The notes below the pieces were generated by a model. That model was not told where the DNA came from and made no database searches. It saw nothing but the letters and a program-made list of their open reading frames with translations. A stretch of 64,000 bases of DNA from Streptomyces sp. rh34. Lineage in GTDB: Bacteria; Actinomycetota; Actinomycetes; Streptomycetales; Streptomycetaceae. Every line of letters starts with the position of its first letter. The stretch's first letter is position 1. The stretch is from the NCBI RefSeq assembly GCF_002551245.1, contig NZ_NTGZ01000008.1, forward strand, positions 1 through 64,000. The letters are read 5' to 3'. Below, one piece after another: positions 8,912 through 17,333 of the stretch. The position numbers and the translations under genes were made by a program.

Positions 8912-9162
8912 AGAGCTCCTCGGTGCCGGTCGCGGAACACGGAAGTCGGCGGCGCCGCCCCACGACCGGCACGTGGTGCTCGGTTGCGAAGCGGGAACTG
9001 CCTCGATTCCTGTACGAGAGCGACGCTAGAAGTCCGTGGACCCGCCGCCCATCGGCCGAACGGCAGCGGCGTCCTGCCGTTCGTCAGGGGTGCACTCCTC
9101 TCACGGGCTGATCGGCGAAACCAACCGTTGGTACGGTGGCGGCTCGGCCTTAGGCTCGCCGG

Positions 9163-9843
9163 GTGGAAGAGACGACACCGGACTGTCGCCCGGTCCGGGT
9201 GCTGATAGCCGACGACGAAGCGATGGTCCGGGCGGGAGTGCGGGCCATCCTCGTCAGGGATCCGCACGTCGAGGTGGTCGCCGAGGCGAGCGACGGGCAC
9301 GAGGCCATCGCGCTCACCCGCGGGCACCGGCCGGACGTGGTGCTGATGGACATCCAGATGCCTGGCCTGGACGGGCTGACAGCAGCGGCGAGGCTCCACC
9401 GGGAAGCAGCGACGGTGGGAGTGATCATGCTGACCACCTTCGGTCAGGACGAGTACGTCACGCGCGCCTTGGAGGAGGGTGCCGATGGCTTCCTGCTGAA
9501 GGCGGACGATCCGAGGGAACTACTCAACGGGGTACGGGCGGTGGGAGCCGGCGGGGCCTACCTGTCTCCGCGGGTCGCCGGCCGGATCATCGCAGGGATG
9601 CGCGCGCACCGAGCGGCACACCCCCACCGCTCACTGGCTCGGCTCACCGAACGTGAGCGCGAGGTTCTGGCCGGACTCGGGACGGGCCTGTCGAACGCGG
9701 AGATCGCGAGCCGACTGCATCTCGTCGAGGGCACGGTGAAGGCCCACGTCAGCGCGGTACTCGCGAAACTGGGCGTCCGCAACCGGGTGGAGGCGGCCAT
9801 CGCCGCGTACGAGGCCGGCCTGGTCCCACCCAGGCGTCACTGA
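9163..9843 (+). CDS. NarL/LuxR-type response regulator
   Basis: This 226-residue protein has a receiver domain with the acidic pair DD (17-18), phosphoacceptor Asp63 in LMDIQMPG and conserved Lys in FLLKAD, plus a LuxR-type helix-turn-helix at about 157-215 (LTEREREVL ... NAEIASRL ... VKAHVSAVL). The start is GTG at 9163. It is divergent from the ABC-transporter/histidine-kinase unit and is the likely partner of the kinase at 5340-7022, activating or repressing the 8911 promoter. Confidence 0.93.
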   Translation: MEETTPDCRPVRVLIADDEAMVRAGVRAILVRDPHVEVVAEASDGHEAIALTRGHRPDVVLMDIQMPGLDGLTAAARLHREAATVGVIMLTTFGQDEYVTRALEEGADGFLLKADDPRELLNGVRAVGAGGAYLSPRVAGRIIAGMRAHRAAHPHRSLARLTEREREVLAGLGTGLSNAEIASRLHLVEGTVKAHVSAVLAKLGVRNRVEAAIAAYEAGLVPPRRH

Positions 9844-10049
9844 CCAGGCTCAGCGTCCCCTGCACAGTCACCCTTCCTGGCGGCTACCGCGACTACCGCG
9901 GCTACTTGCGAGCACCATCTACGTCAGCGGACTGTCACTTTCAGTTGCATTAAGTCGCGCTCCGGGGGACAGCCGGTGGATCCCGAGTGCCCCCGCCCGC
10001 CTCGGTCGGCGCCGGGATCGTTGGCCGCGTACTACCAGTCCAGCACCAC

Positions 10050-10098
10050 AAGGGGTGAGCCCCCGAAGGCCGGGAGTGCCTTCGGGGGCTCACCCCTT
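10050..10098. terminator. Long bidirectional terminator hairpin
   Basis: A perfect 21-bp stem (10050-10070 with 10078-10098) with a 7-nt loop lies between the convergent ends of the response regulator and the FG-GAP gene. A-rich and T-rich flanks on either side suit termination in both directions. The rest of 9844-10112 shows no gene. Confidence 0.85.
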
Positions 10099-10112
10099 GC
10101 TGCGATGTGTGA

Positions 10113-12320
10113 CTAGCGCGCCGAGTGGCCGAACTCCTCGCCGCCGGAGGGAATTCCGTCCTGGCCCGGCTGGTACGTGGTCACGGTGCCGTGCGTGCCG
10201 CCCGGGATGATGTGGCCCAGGGGCAGGGCGTACAGCGAGCCGGTGGAGACGGGGCCGTAGGGCAGACCGGCGTACAGGTGCCGCTCGGTGAGGTGGATGC
10301 TCCTGCCCAGTTCGGCGCCCGCGCTCGGGGGGCCGGGGATGCCGTCGCCGTCGCCGGCCTCGATCCACAGGTCGTTGGCGCCGGCCGCACCCATCAGGGA
10401 GAAGGTGTGGATGGCACCGGCGTCCGCGACGCCGGCAAGGTCCTCGCCGGGGGCGCCGACCGCGATCTTCAGCGTGTCGGCGGAGCCGACCGCCCGGGGA
10501 GCGGTGTTGACCGCGCTCAGGGACGTGCCCATCGCGTCGCCGGTCTCGATCGTGCCGGCGCGGTCGTCGTCGCCGGTGCCCTGGTTGAGGCTCCGCAGGT
10601 AGTCCCAGGTGCCGTTGGCGTTGAAGTGCACGAGCATGACGTTGCCCGCGCCGGCCTTCTGCGTCACGCTGCCGTCGACGGCCAGGGCCTCACCGGGGGC
10701 GCCGATCGCGAGGATCGAGTCGGTGGCGGTGGCCGCGCCGGACGGGCGGTAGGCGACGAGCGCGAGGGACGCGCCGACCTCGTCACCGGCTTCGGCGCCG
10801 CCGCCGATCTTCTCGTTGTCCTGGTCGATACCGGTCACCACGGTGGGGATGCCGTCGGCGTCCAGCTTGTGGCTGAAGACGGCCAGGTTGCCGGCGTCGG
10901 CGTCGGTGCCGATGGCCTCGCCCGGGGCGCCGACGGCGATGTAGTTGGCGTCACCCGTGACGGCGGTGCCGAAGGCGTCACCGGCCTCGGCCTCGCCCGG
11001 CACGTTCGACTTGTCCTGGTGGAGCGCGGCGCTGGTGTCACCGTGCACGTAGAACGCCGCACCGGCCCTGGAGAGCGAGCCGATGGCCTCGCCGGGCACG
11101 CCGATCAGGATCCACGGCTTGCCCGCGGCGGTGGTGCCCGCGGCCAGCGATGCGCCCATACGGTCGCCCGCCTCGGAACCCGATCCGGCGATGGCGCCGG
11201 TGCCCATGTTCTGCTCCAGGTGTCGGGCGGCCGGTCCGCTGCCCAGTCCGTTCCTGCTACCGAACAGGATGTCGACGAAGCCCGCGTCGACCGTGTCGCC
11301 GGTGTTCTCCTCGGGCGATCCGACGACGAGGTCGGTGTAGCCGTCCTCGTCGTAGTCGATGGTGGCCAGCGTCGCACCGAAGTGGTCCCCGCCCTCGGCG
11401 GCGCCGGGCACCCAGGAGAGGTCCTGGTCGATCTTGGCGATGCCCTTGCCGTCGCCGTAGACGACGGTGACGTCGCCGGCGCTGGTGTGGGTGTCCACGG
11501 TGGCCTGCGGGTCGCCGATGGCTGTGTCCTCGACGCCGTCACCGTTGAAGTCGGTGATACGGGGAGCGCCCACCGTCGAGTTCACCCAGGAGCCCAGGTC
11601 GTCCACGCGGGTGATCACACCGGCCGTGGAGGTTTGCGTCTCGACGGTGCCGAAGCAACCGCCCTGCATGGACCTGCTGCTCAGGCCGACGAGCTTGCCG
11701 GAGTTGAGGACCGGTCCGCCGGTGTCGCCGGCGCAGGCGGCCGTGCCGTCCTTGCCGGTCACGTTCGCGGAGGTGGCCGCGGCAGAGTCGACGGTGTAGC
11801 TGCCGGTGTGCAGCTTCAGCGGCGACCATTCGGTGCTCGTACGGCCGTATCCGGCGAAGGACAGCGTCTGGCCCGCGGCCGGGGCCGTGGTGCCGATCGC
11901 GACCGGCGTTACGTTGGTGACCGGCCGGTTCAGGCGTGCGAGCACCACCTCGCGGTCGGCGCCCGGCACCAGCTCGACGACGGTGCGGGCAGCGCCCCTC
12001 GTGCCGGTCAGATCCGACCGGCCGATGACGGCGGTGGTCTTCTTCGCCGGGACGCCGGCGGGGACCGCGAACGAGGTGGCCGGGTCGTCGGCGAAGCAAC
12101 TGGCCGCCGTGAGCAGCCATTCGGTGTCCACGAGGGCCGCGGAGCAGCCGCGGTCGTACGCGCCGATGATGATCTGCGCGGTGGCCGCGTAGGTGGTGTC
12201 CGTGTCGGCGACCGGGGTCCCGCCCGCGACGGCGGATGCGGGCGCCGCGGACAGCGCGAGCGAGCCGGCGGCCAGGACGGCACCGAGCGCGGCGAGGCGG
12301 GGGCCTCTGATGGATGACAT
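10113..12320 (-). CDS. Secreted trypsin-like/FG-GAP repeat protein lacking catalytic His and Ser (pseudoprotease)
   Basis: I place the start at the ATG at 12320, nine bases after GGAA, which gives 735 residues. An upstream in-frame ATG directly abuts the ribosome-binding site. Residues 1-30 form a Sec/Tat-like signal peptide ending ASA, followed by the chymotrypsin-like domain. Where trypsins have TAAHC this has TAASC (Ser74 in place of His). Asp122 is retained, and GDSGGP is GDTGGP (Thr200). Cysteines flank these motifs as in the family. From about residue 258 to the end are FG-GAP/integrin-like repeats with calcium-type loops (DFNGDGVEDTAIG, DYDEDGYTDLVVG), enough for a seven-blade propeller. 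It is probably an extracellular binding protein. Confidence 0.85.
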   Translation of the reverse strand: MSSIRGPRLAALGAVLAAGSLALSAAPASAVAGGTPVADTDTTYAATAQIIIGAYDRGCSAALVDTEWLLTAASCFADDPATSFAVPAGVPAKKTTAVIGRSDLTGTRGAARTVVELVPGADREVVLARLNRPVTNVTPVAIGTTAPAAGQTLSFAGYGRTSTEWSPLKLHTGSYTVDSAAATSANVTGKDGTAACAGDTGGPVLNSGKLVGLSSRSMQGGCFGTVETQTSTAGVITRVDDLGSWVNSTVGAPRITDFNGDGVEDTAIGDPQATVDTHTSAGDVTVVYGDGKGIAKIDQDLSWVPGAAEGGDHFGATLATIDYDEDGYTDLVVGSPEENTGDTVDAGFVDILFGSRNGLGSGPAARHLEQNMGTGAIAGSGSEAGDRMGASLAAGTTAAGKPWILIGVPGEAIGSLSRAGAAFYVHGDTSAALHQDKSNVPGEAEAGDAFGTAVTGDANYIAVGAPGEAIGTDADAGNLAVFSHKLDADGIPTVVTGIDQDNEKIGGGAEAGDEVGASLALVAYRPSGAATATDSILAIGAPGEALAVDGSVTQKAGAGNVMLVHFNANGTWDYLRSLNQGTGDDDRAGTIETGDAMGTSLSAVNTAPRAVGSADTLKIAVGAPGEDLAGVADAGAIHTFSLMGAAGANDLWIEAGDGDGIPGPPSAGAELGRSIHLTERHLYAGLPYGPVSTGSLYALPLGHIIPGGTHGTVTTYQPGQDGIPSGGEEFGHSAR

Positions 12321-12343
12321 GAAGTGCATTTCCTTTGCAGGCG

Positions 12344-12382
12344 TCAGCCCGTGAAGCGGATGTCGACAAGAAATTCTGTGAG
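12344..12382 (-). pseudogene. C-terminal tail remnant of a paralogue of the neighbouring secreted protein
   Basis: Read on the minus strand this gives EFLVDIRFTG and a stop, aligned with the tail VLVEIRVTG and stop of the intact gene at 12456-12965. The nucleotide match continues through the stop (GTCAGCC ... GCGGAT.TCGAC.AGAA on the plus strand). It looks like what remains of a tandem duplicate after deletion. Confidence 0.5.
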
Positions 12383-12421
12383 CCCTTGAAAGAAGCGGAT
12401 TCCACCGAGAATCAAGGGCTC
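12380..12421 (-). terminator. Candidate hairpin downstream of the small secreted protein gene
   Basis: Ten-base arms GAGCCCTTGA (12380-12389) and TCAAGGGCTC (12412-12421) pair across a 22-nt loop, between the two minus-strand secreted-protein genes. It could be a terminator or an operator. Confidence 0.35.
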
Positions 12422-12455
12422 TGAGAACCACATATGCGTGAGCGTGGTCCGCTCG

Positions 12456-12965
12456 TCAGCCAGTGACGCGGATCTCGACGAGAACCGAGCGCTGCCCGTT
12501 GTTCAGGTCACCTTCGCCGACGCTTTCGAATCCGTCCTTGGGTACGTCGACCGTCAGAGTTTCCCCATTGGCGGTGAGGTCGGCGCTGATGGGGTGTTCA
12601 CCGGTCTCCAGGGCGAAGACGCGAGGGAGTTCAAGGGTGAGGAATCCGGTTTTGGCGGTGGCCTGGAAACAGTATTGGCCGTCCCTGCCGACGGAGTCAT
12701 CCTTCACGGTCATCACCTTGATCTGCTCGGCTGTCTGGCCGCAGTCGACGAGGATGATGTGCCCGTCACCACGCTTCAATGTGATGCCCTTTTCCGCGAG
12801 GACTCTGTCGGCGCCCGGATAGTTGAAGTCCTCGACGGCAACTGGCATCTCGTCTGCCGCGGCTCGTGGGTCAGCCGTGGTGCTTGCGAATGCGAACGTC
12901 GATGCCGCTGCGACCGCAGCGGAAACGATTCCTGTAACAAAAAGAACGCGCGTGCGGGATATCAT
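12456..12965 (-). CDS. Small secreted protein of unknown function
   Basis: This 169-residue precursor begins MISRTR with a hydrophobic core and a probable signal-peptidase site after FAS or near it. The mature part is acidic with two cysteines (VDCGQ, QYCFQ), suggesting one disulfide, and predicted beta-rich C-terminal half ending LVEIRVTG. GGAGG lies seven bases before the ATG. I recall similar small exported proteins beside trypsin-like genes in Streptomyces, and here the pseudoprotease lies directly downstream. A binding or inhibitor-like role is only a guess. Confidence 0.8.
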   Translation of the reverse strand: MISRTRVLFVTGIVSAAVAAASTFAFASTTADPRAAADEMPVAVEDFNYPGADRVLAEKGITLKRGDGHIILVDCGQTAEQIKVMTVKDDSVGRDGQYCFQATAKTGFLTLELPRVFALETGEHPISADLTANGETLTVDVPKDGFESVGEGDLNNGQRSVLVEIRVTG

Positions 12966-13292
12966 CGAAAATCCTCCAGGGATTCATGGAGTAATCCATG
13001 TGGATGTGAGGGTCGGATGCCGAGTGCCACCGAACCTGTGGCGGTGCGCAGAGGTTTATCTCCGTACTCCGGCTTGAGTGCCGGATTCCCCCTCGTCGGC
13101 GGCAGCCGTACGATAGCAAGCTCCCATCGAGGAACCAACTACTCAACGAAGCGCGCTCTTCGTATGCTCGCGAGGTTGGAAATCAACTACCGGCAAAGCA
13201 AGTTGCTGATGGAAGAAATGGTTGTGTGTCACTTGAGACATAAAGTCAACCCGCTTTTTGGAGTACTCCAACAAAGCGGATCCGCATACCGG
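12966..13292. other. AT-richer divergent control region
   Basis: This 327-bp gap between divergent secreted-protein genes is visibly poorer in GC than the flanks. No credible gene is seen, because open frames here run antisense or lack start signals. It must hold both promoters. The base composition suggests transferred DNA around the toxin-like gene. Confidence 0.5.
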
Positions 13293-16200
13293 GTGAAACG
13301 GTCACTCGTGGCGGCGCGCGCTATATGCCTTTCCGTGCTGATTGCCCTTCTTGTAAGTCTCCTCGGGGGTACCGCAGTCGCGGTGGATGATCCCTCGCTG
13401 GACGACCAGCTGCTGAGCGGCCAGGCCGGCAGCCCCACGCCGTTGACCGAGCGAGCCCTGGTCGTGGACCTGTGGAAGACCGGCGGTGCCGGCATGAAGG
13501 CCGCGGCCGAGGCGGCCCTGACCGGTACTGACGCGGATGTCCAGAAACTTTTGGCCACAGCCCGCGAGATCGGGATCCAGGACAACCGCGTCACCGCGGC
13601 CCAGATAGCCACCATCGGTGGCAGCGAGGTCCTGGACGCGGCACGCGCGGCTCTCGCCGGTACTCCCGAAGAGCTTGAGCATTTCCTGGCGGCCGGCTGG
13701 GAAACTCCGCTTGAGCAGGACCAACGGGTCCTGGTCGCACAGGTGATGTCGGTGGGCGGCCCCAATGTCCAGGAGGCCGGGCGCAAGGCGCTGGACGGTA
13801 CTCCCGAGGATGTGCAGGCTTTCCTGGCAAAGGATCAGTACACCTGGCGCCAGGAGGACAACCGCGTCCGGACGGTGCAGATCATCGGTGCCGGCGGTAC
13901 CAACGTGAGGGCCGCCGGGCGGCTCGCGCTCGACGGCACTGCGGAGGATATTCAGGAGTTTCTTGACGTAGGCCAGTATGTGGCTCGCTCGCGGGACCAG
14001 GAGCGTTCCACCATTGAGCAGTTGGCGGCCCAGGCCAAAGAGGCCGGAAGGTTGGCGGCCAAGGAGACGTCCGTCGCCAAGGAACAGTCGGCCAAGGCAG
14101 TGAAGGCCGCCGAACTGGCCAAGGAGGCGTCGGAGAAGGCGGCGCGGGAGGCCGCGCTCGCGCAGCAGGACTCGGCGGATGCCGCTGCCGCCGCAGGCCG
14201 TGCCGCCAAGGCGGCCAAGCAGGCGGCGGCCGCAGCCCAGCGGGCCATTTCGTCGGCAAACGCGGCGAACAAGGCTGCCAAGATCGCGGCGAGCGCCGCA
14301 TCTCAGGCGGCGGCCGCCGCCGCCGGCGCGGCGCGAGCCTCTGCCAACGCCCGCAACGCCGCAGCTGCCGCGGCCACCGACCGGAACCAGGCGTCCGCCG
14401 CGCGCGTGGCCGCAGACGACGCGCGCAAGGCTGCCGACGGCGCCGAGGTCGCGGCCGACGCCGCGGACGAGGCCTTCAAGGCCGCCGATGCGGCAGGAAA
14501 TGCCGCAGTCGCTGCCCTGAGCGCAGGTGCCAACGCCAATCTCGCGGCGGATGCGGCTGTCACGGCCAGCAACTACGCGGACCAGTCGAGCGCGCAGGCC
14601 GCCGAAGCGCGCCGTGCCGCTGCTACCGCTAAGCGCCACGCGCGTGAGGCCAACCGGGCCGCGAACGCGGCGGCGCAGCTCGCTCGAAAGGCAGCGGCCG
14701 CAGCGGCTCAGGCTCGCGACGAGGCACGCTCCGCCGCAGCGCATGCGAAGGCGTCCGCAACAGCAGCTGATGCGGCGGCCGACCATGCAGGCGAGGCCGC
14801 GGAAGCGGCCGATCGGGCGACCAAGCACGCCAACGCCGCCACCGAAGCCGCCAACAACGCCAGCAAGGCGGTTGCCAAGGCGAAGGAGATCTACACGCTG
14901 GCCCGTGAGGTCGAGGCAGAGGAACTGCGCGGCCGTACCAACGCGGGCATCGAGCAGGCCCGGGACACCAAGCAGGACGAAGACCTTCGCAAGGACGAGC
15001 TTGCCCGGCATGTACAGGCTGCCAAGGACCGGGACACAGAGGCCGCCCGACTGGCAGCCGCAGCGTCCCAGCCGGGCGCGGACGAGGCGCAACTCGTCAA
15101 GGACGGCCGCAATCTGGCCATGCTCGCCGCCAAGGACGGTCAGTCCTGGAGCCGTGCCGCTGCGGAGGTGGCACTGGCCAGCAATAACGAATTCGTCATC
15201 GACTACCTCAAAACGGGGTGGAAGGCGGCGCGTGAGCAGGACGAGCGAGCGCAGGTGGAGCGACTCGCCGAGGACAGCATCAGCAAGTCGGTGCGGGACG
15301 CCGCCGAGACCGCGCTGACGGGTGACGCCGCCGACGTCGGCGCCTTCCTGACGACAGGTCAGTACGGGGCCGGCGCACAGGATTTCCGGGTGGAGATTGC
15401 CCGGGTGGCGTCCCAGGCGGGCCCTGTCCTCAAGGAAAAGGCACAGCAGGCCTTGGCGGCGGGCACTCCGGCCGCGTACCGGGAGTTCCTGCTCACCGGC
15501 CAGCATGCGGCGCGCACCGAGGATGAACGCGTCACCGCCGCTCAGTTGGCGGACGCCGCAACCAGCGGTCCCGAACTGAAGTCGGCCGCGCGGATCGCGC
15601 TGGAGGGTTCACCCACGGCGCTGCACGCCTTCGTTGCCCGCGGACAGTTCATGGCGCAGCGCAAGGACATGCTCCAAGCCACCCACCTCGCTCAGGTCCA
15701 GCAGTTGATCGCGGAGGCATCCGGGATCGCCGCCAAGGCTCACGAGGATGCGAACGAGGCCCAGAAGGCCGCAGCCCTTGCCCGTGACGCGGCGGAAGAC
15801 GCAGCGGGCTACGCGCAGGCGGCTCAGGAGTCCGCGGCCAAGGCCAAGGGATACGCCGATGAGGCCGCGCAGCACGCCAAGGACGCGGAGGCGTCGGCGG
15901 CCCGGGCCGCCGAGTCGGCACGCACCGCGCGCTCCGCGGCGAACAGCGCCAACCAGGACGCGAAGGCCGCTGCGGCGTCCGCCGCCACCGCGACTGTTTC
16001 CGCGGAGTCGGCACAGGCCTCCGCGTCGCTTGCCTGGTCCGCGGCGAATGAGGCTCGTGCGTCAGCCATTGCTGCCGGTAAGGATGCCGATGCCGCACTC
16101 GCGGCGGCCAAGGACGCTTTCTCGGTGGCGATCAAGAAGATCAAGGCCGAGGAGGAGGAGCGTCGCAAGGCTGCCGTCGCGGAGAAGGAGAAGAACGAAG

Positions 16201-16967
16201 CGGGGGCGCAGGCGCGCGAGATGTATCGCTGCGGCTACGTCGGCTGCGACTTGAGCAGTACGAATCACCCGCGCTGGTGCCAGCACAACTGGGTGAAGTG
16301 CGAAATCCAGGCCATGATGCTCCAGTTCGGCTCGGCCATGCAGGAGGCGCACGACGTCGCATCGATCTTCGTCGACCTCGATGCGATGGAGCGGTGCGCG
16401 GACGATCCGGGCATCGGTAACTGCTGGCAGTTCCTGGGAGACGTCACCGTCAAGTCGAAATGGCGGTGGGTGGAGAAGTCCTACGGCGCCCTGCGGAAGC
16501 TGTTCAAGGTCGACCGGATCTGTAGAGCGGCGCAGGTGGTCGGGTTCTCCACCAGTCGTGCGACGACAGCGGCAGCGGCATCGTCGAGGAAGCTGGCGTG
16601 CGGTGAGTTCATCGGGCGTTATGACGGCGACGGAATGATCATTGCCGATGCCAGGGACGGAGTCCTCAACATCGCGGTGGAGCGCAACAAGAGCACCACG
16701 AAGGGCTACCAGATGTTCGACGACATGATGGCGCACTACGGTGCCGATTCCATCGATGTGATCGAGTCGAAGTGGAACCGCGGCATGCCGACGAACCTGA
16801 ACAAGTTCAACGAGATGCTGAGGGCGGGCAAGAGCCTGGAAGAGGCCGCTGCGGCCACCTTCACCGGTAAGAATTCCGCCAGGTACGGCTTTGGCAAGAT
16901 GGTACCGGTCACGCTGGAGGGCACGCCTGGTAACTACACCAATGTGGTCCTCCGCTTCACCCGCTGA
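13293..16967 (+). CDS. Giant secreted ALF-repeat, alanine-rich coiled-coil exoprotein with toxin-like C-terminus
   Basis: Starting at GTG 13293 it has 1,224 residues. A longer frame exists upstream but runs antisense to another gene, and only this start gives a signal peptide (KR, hydrophobic core, TAVAVDD). Residues ~40-240 contain short ALF-type repeats (AARAALAGTPEELEHFLAAG-like units). Residues ~240-540 are alanine-rich helix/coiled coil, ~600-800 a second ALF block and ~805-970 a second coiled coil. A cysteine-rich linker (from 977) and a distinct, less Ala-rich C-terminal domain (~1095-1224, ending NYTNVVLRFTR) follow. The layout of export signal, long stalk and variable C-terminal domain is that of polymorphic toxins. 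The activity is not recognised. Confidence 0.8.
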   Translation: MKRSLVAARAICLSVLIALLVSLLGGTAVAVDDPSLDDQLLSGQAGSPTPLTERALVVDLWKTGGAGMKAAAEAALTGTDADVQKLLATAREIGIQDNRVTAAQIATIGGSEVLDAARAALAGTPEELEHFLAAGWETPLEQDQRVLVAQVMSVGGPNVQEAGRKALDGTPEDVQAFLAKDQYTWRQEDNRVRTVQIIGAGGTNVRAAGRLALDGTAEDIQEFLDVGQYVARSRDQERSTIEQLAAQAKEAGRLAAKETSVAKEQSAKAVKAAELAKEASEKAAREAALAQQDSADAAAAAGRAAKAAKQAAAAAQRAISSANAANKAAKIAASAASQAAAAAAGAARASANARNAAAAAATDRNQASAARVAADDARKAADGAEVAADAADEAFKAADAAGNAAVAALSAGANANLAADAAVTASNYADQSSAQAAEARRAAATAKRHAREANRAANAAAQLARKAAAAAAQARDEARSAAAHAKASATAADAAADHAGEAAEAADRATKHANAATEAANNASKAVAKAKEIYTLAREVEAEELRGRTNAGIEQARDTKQDEDLRKDELARHVQAAKDRDTEAARLAAAASQPGADEAQLVKDGRNLAMLAAKDGQSWSRAAAEVALASNNEFVIDYLKTGWKAAREQDERAQVERLAEDSISKSVRDAAETALTGDAADVGAFLTTGQYGAGAQDFRVEIARVASQAGPVLKEKAQQALAAGTPAAYREFLLTGQHAARTEDERVTAAQLADAATSGPELKSAARIALEGSPTALHAFVARGQFMAQRKDMLQATHLAQVQQLIAEASGIAAKAHEDANEAQKAAALARDAAEDAAGYAQAAQESAAKAKGYADEAAQHAKDAEASAARAAESARTARSAANSANQDAKAAAASAATATVSAESAQASASLAWSAANEARASAIAAGKDADAALAAAKDAFSVAIKKIKAEEEERRKAAVAEKEKNEAGAQAREMYRCGYVGCDLSSTNHPRWCQHNWVKCEIQAMMLQFGSAMQEAHDVASIFVDLDAMERCADDPGIGNCWQFLGDVTVKSKWRWVEKSYGALRKLFKVDRICRAAQVVGFSTSRATTAAAASSRKLACGEFIGRYDGDGMIIADARDGVLNIAVERNKSTTKGYQMFDDMMAHYGADSIDVIESKWNRGMPTNLNKFNEMLRAGKSLEEAAAATFTGKNSARYGFGKMVPVTLEGTPGNYTNVVLRFTR

Positions 16968-16995
16968 CCGGCCAAGGAAGACGAGAGGAAGAGCA

Positions 16996-17253
16996 GTGGA
17001 CAAGCCGATCGAAGACCTTCGGGAAATGGCGGCGGAAGGCGCAGGGGTCATCGCCATGATCGAGTCCCTCCGGGGCGCCGAGGACTTCACCCTCACCCCA
17101 CTGCGCCTGCTTCTGGCCCTGGAGGAGGCCTTCGGAATTCCCTGGACAGAGGCCCGGGACCTCCTCGTTTCACTCGACCCGGACCTGCACCCGGTCGGTC
17201 CTGCGGAGGACGTCGAAAGGCGCTTCGTCGCGCTGCTCGAGCGCCGCGCCTGA
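16996..17253 (+). CDS. Small acidic cytoplasmic protein, candidate immunity protein
   Basis: This 85-residue protein starts at GTG 16996 behind GAGAGGAAG, 28 bp after the stop of the giant exoprotein. It has no signal peptide, is acidic and predicted mostly helical (PIEDLREMAAEGAG ... LRLLLALEEAFG ... EARDLLVSL). Position, size and the lack of export signal are those of immunity proteins encoded behind polymorphic toxins. No family is recognised, so the role is an inference from context. Confidence 0.75.
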   Translation: MDKPIEDLREMAAEGAGVIAMIESLRGAEDFTLTPLRLLLALEEAFGIPWTEARDLLVSLDPDLHPVGPAEDVERRFVALLERRA

Positions 17254-17258
17254 CACGG

Positions 17259-17296
17259 GACCGGTACGGGCGGGATGCCTCCCGCCCGTACCGGTC
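17259..17296. terminator. Bidirectional terminator hairpin
   Basis: A perfect 17-bp stem (17259-17275 with 17280-17296) with a tetraloop TGCC, followed by TTTC, lies between the convergent toxin/immunity unit and the response regulator. Confidence 0.85.
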
Positions 17297-17333
17297 TTTC
17301 TGAGCCCGTGGTTTCAGGGTGATCTCCGCGAGG

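Noticed and set aside
12438..13292. A 285-codon in-frame extension upstream of the giant exoprotein start
   Set aside because: It runs antisense through the intact secreted-protein gene at 12456-12965, lacks a ribosome-binding site, and would bury the signal peptide that begins at 13293.
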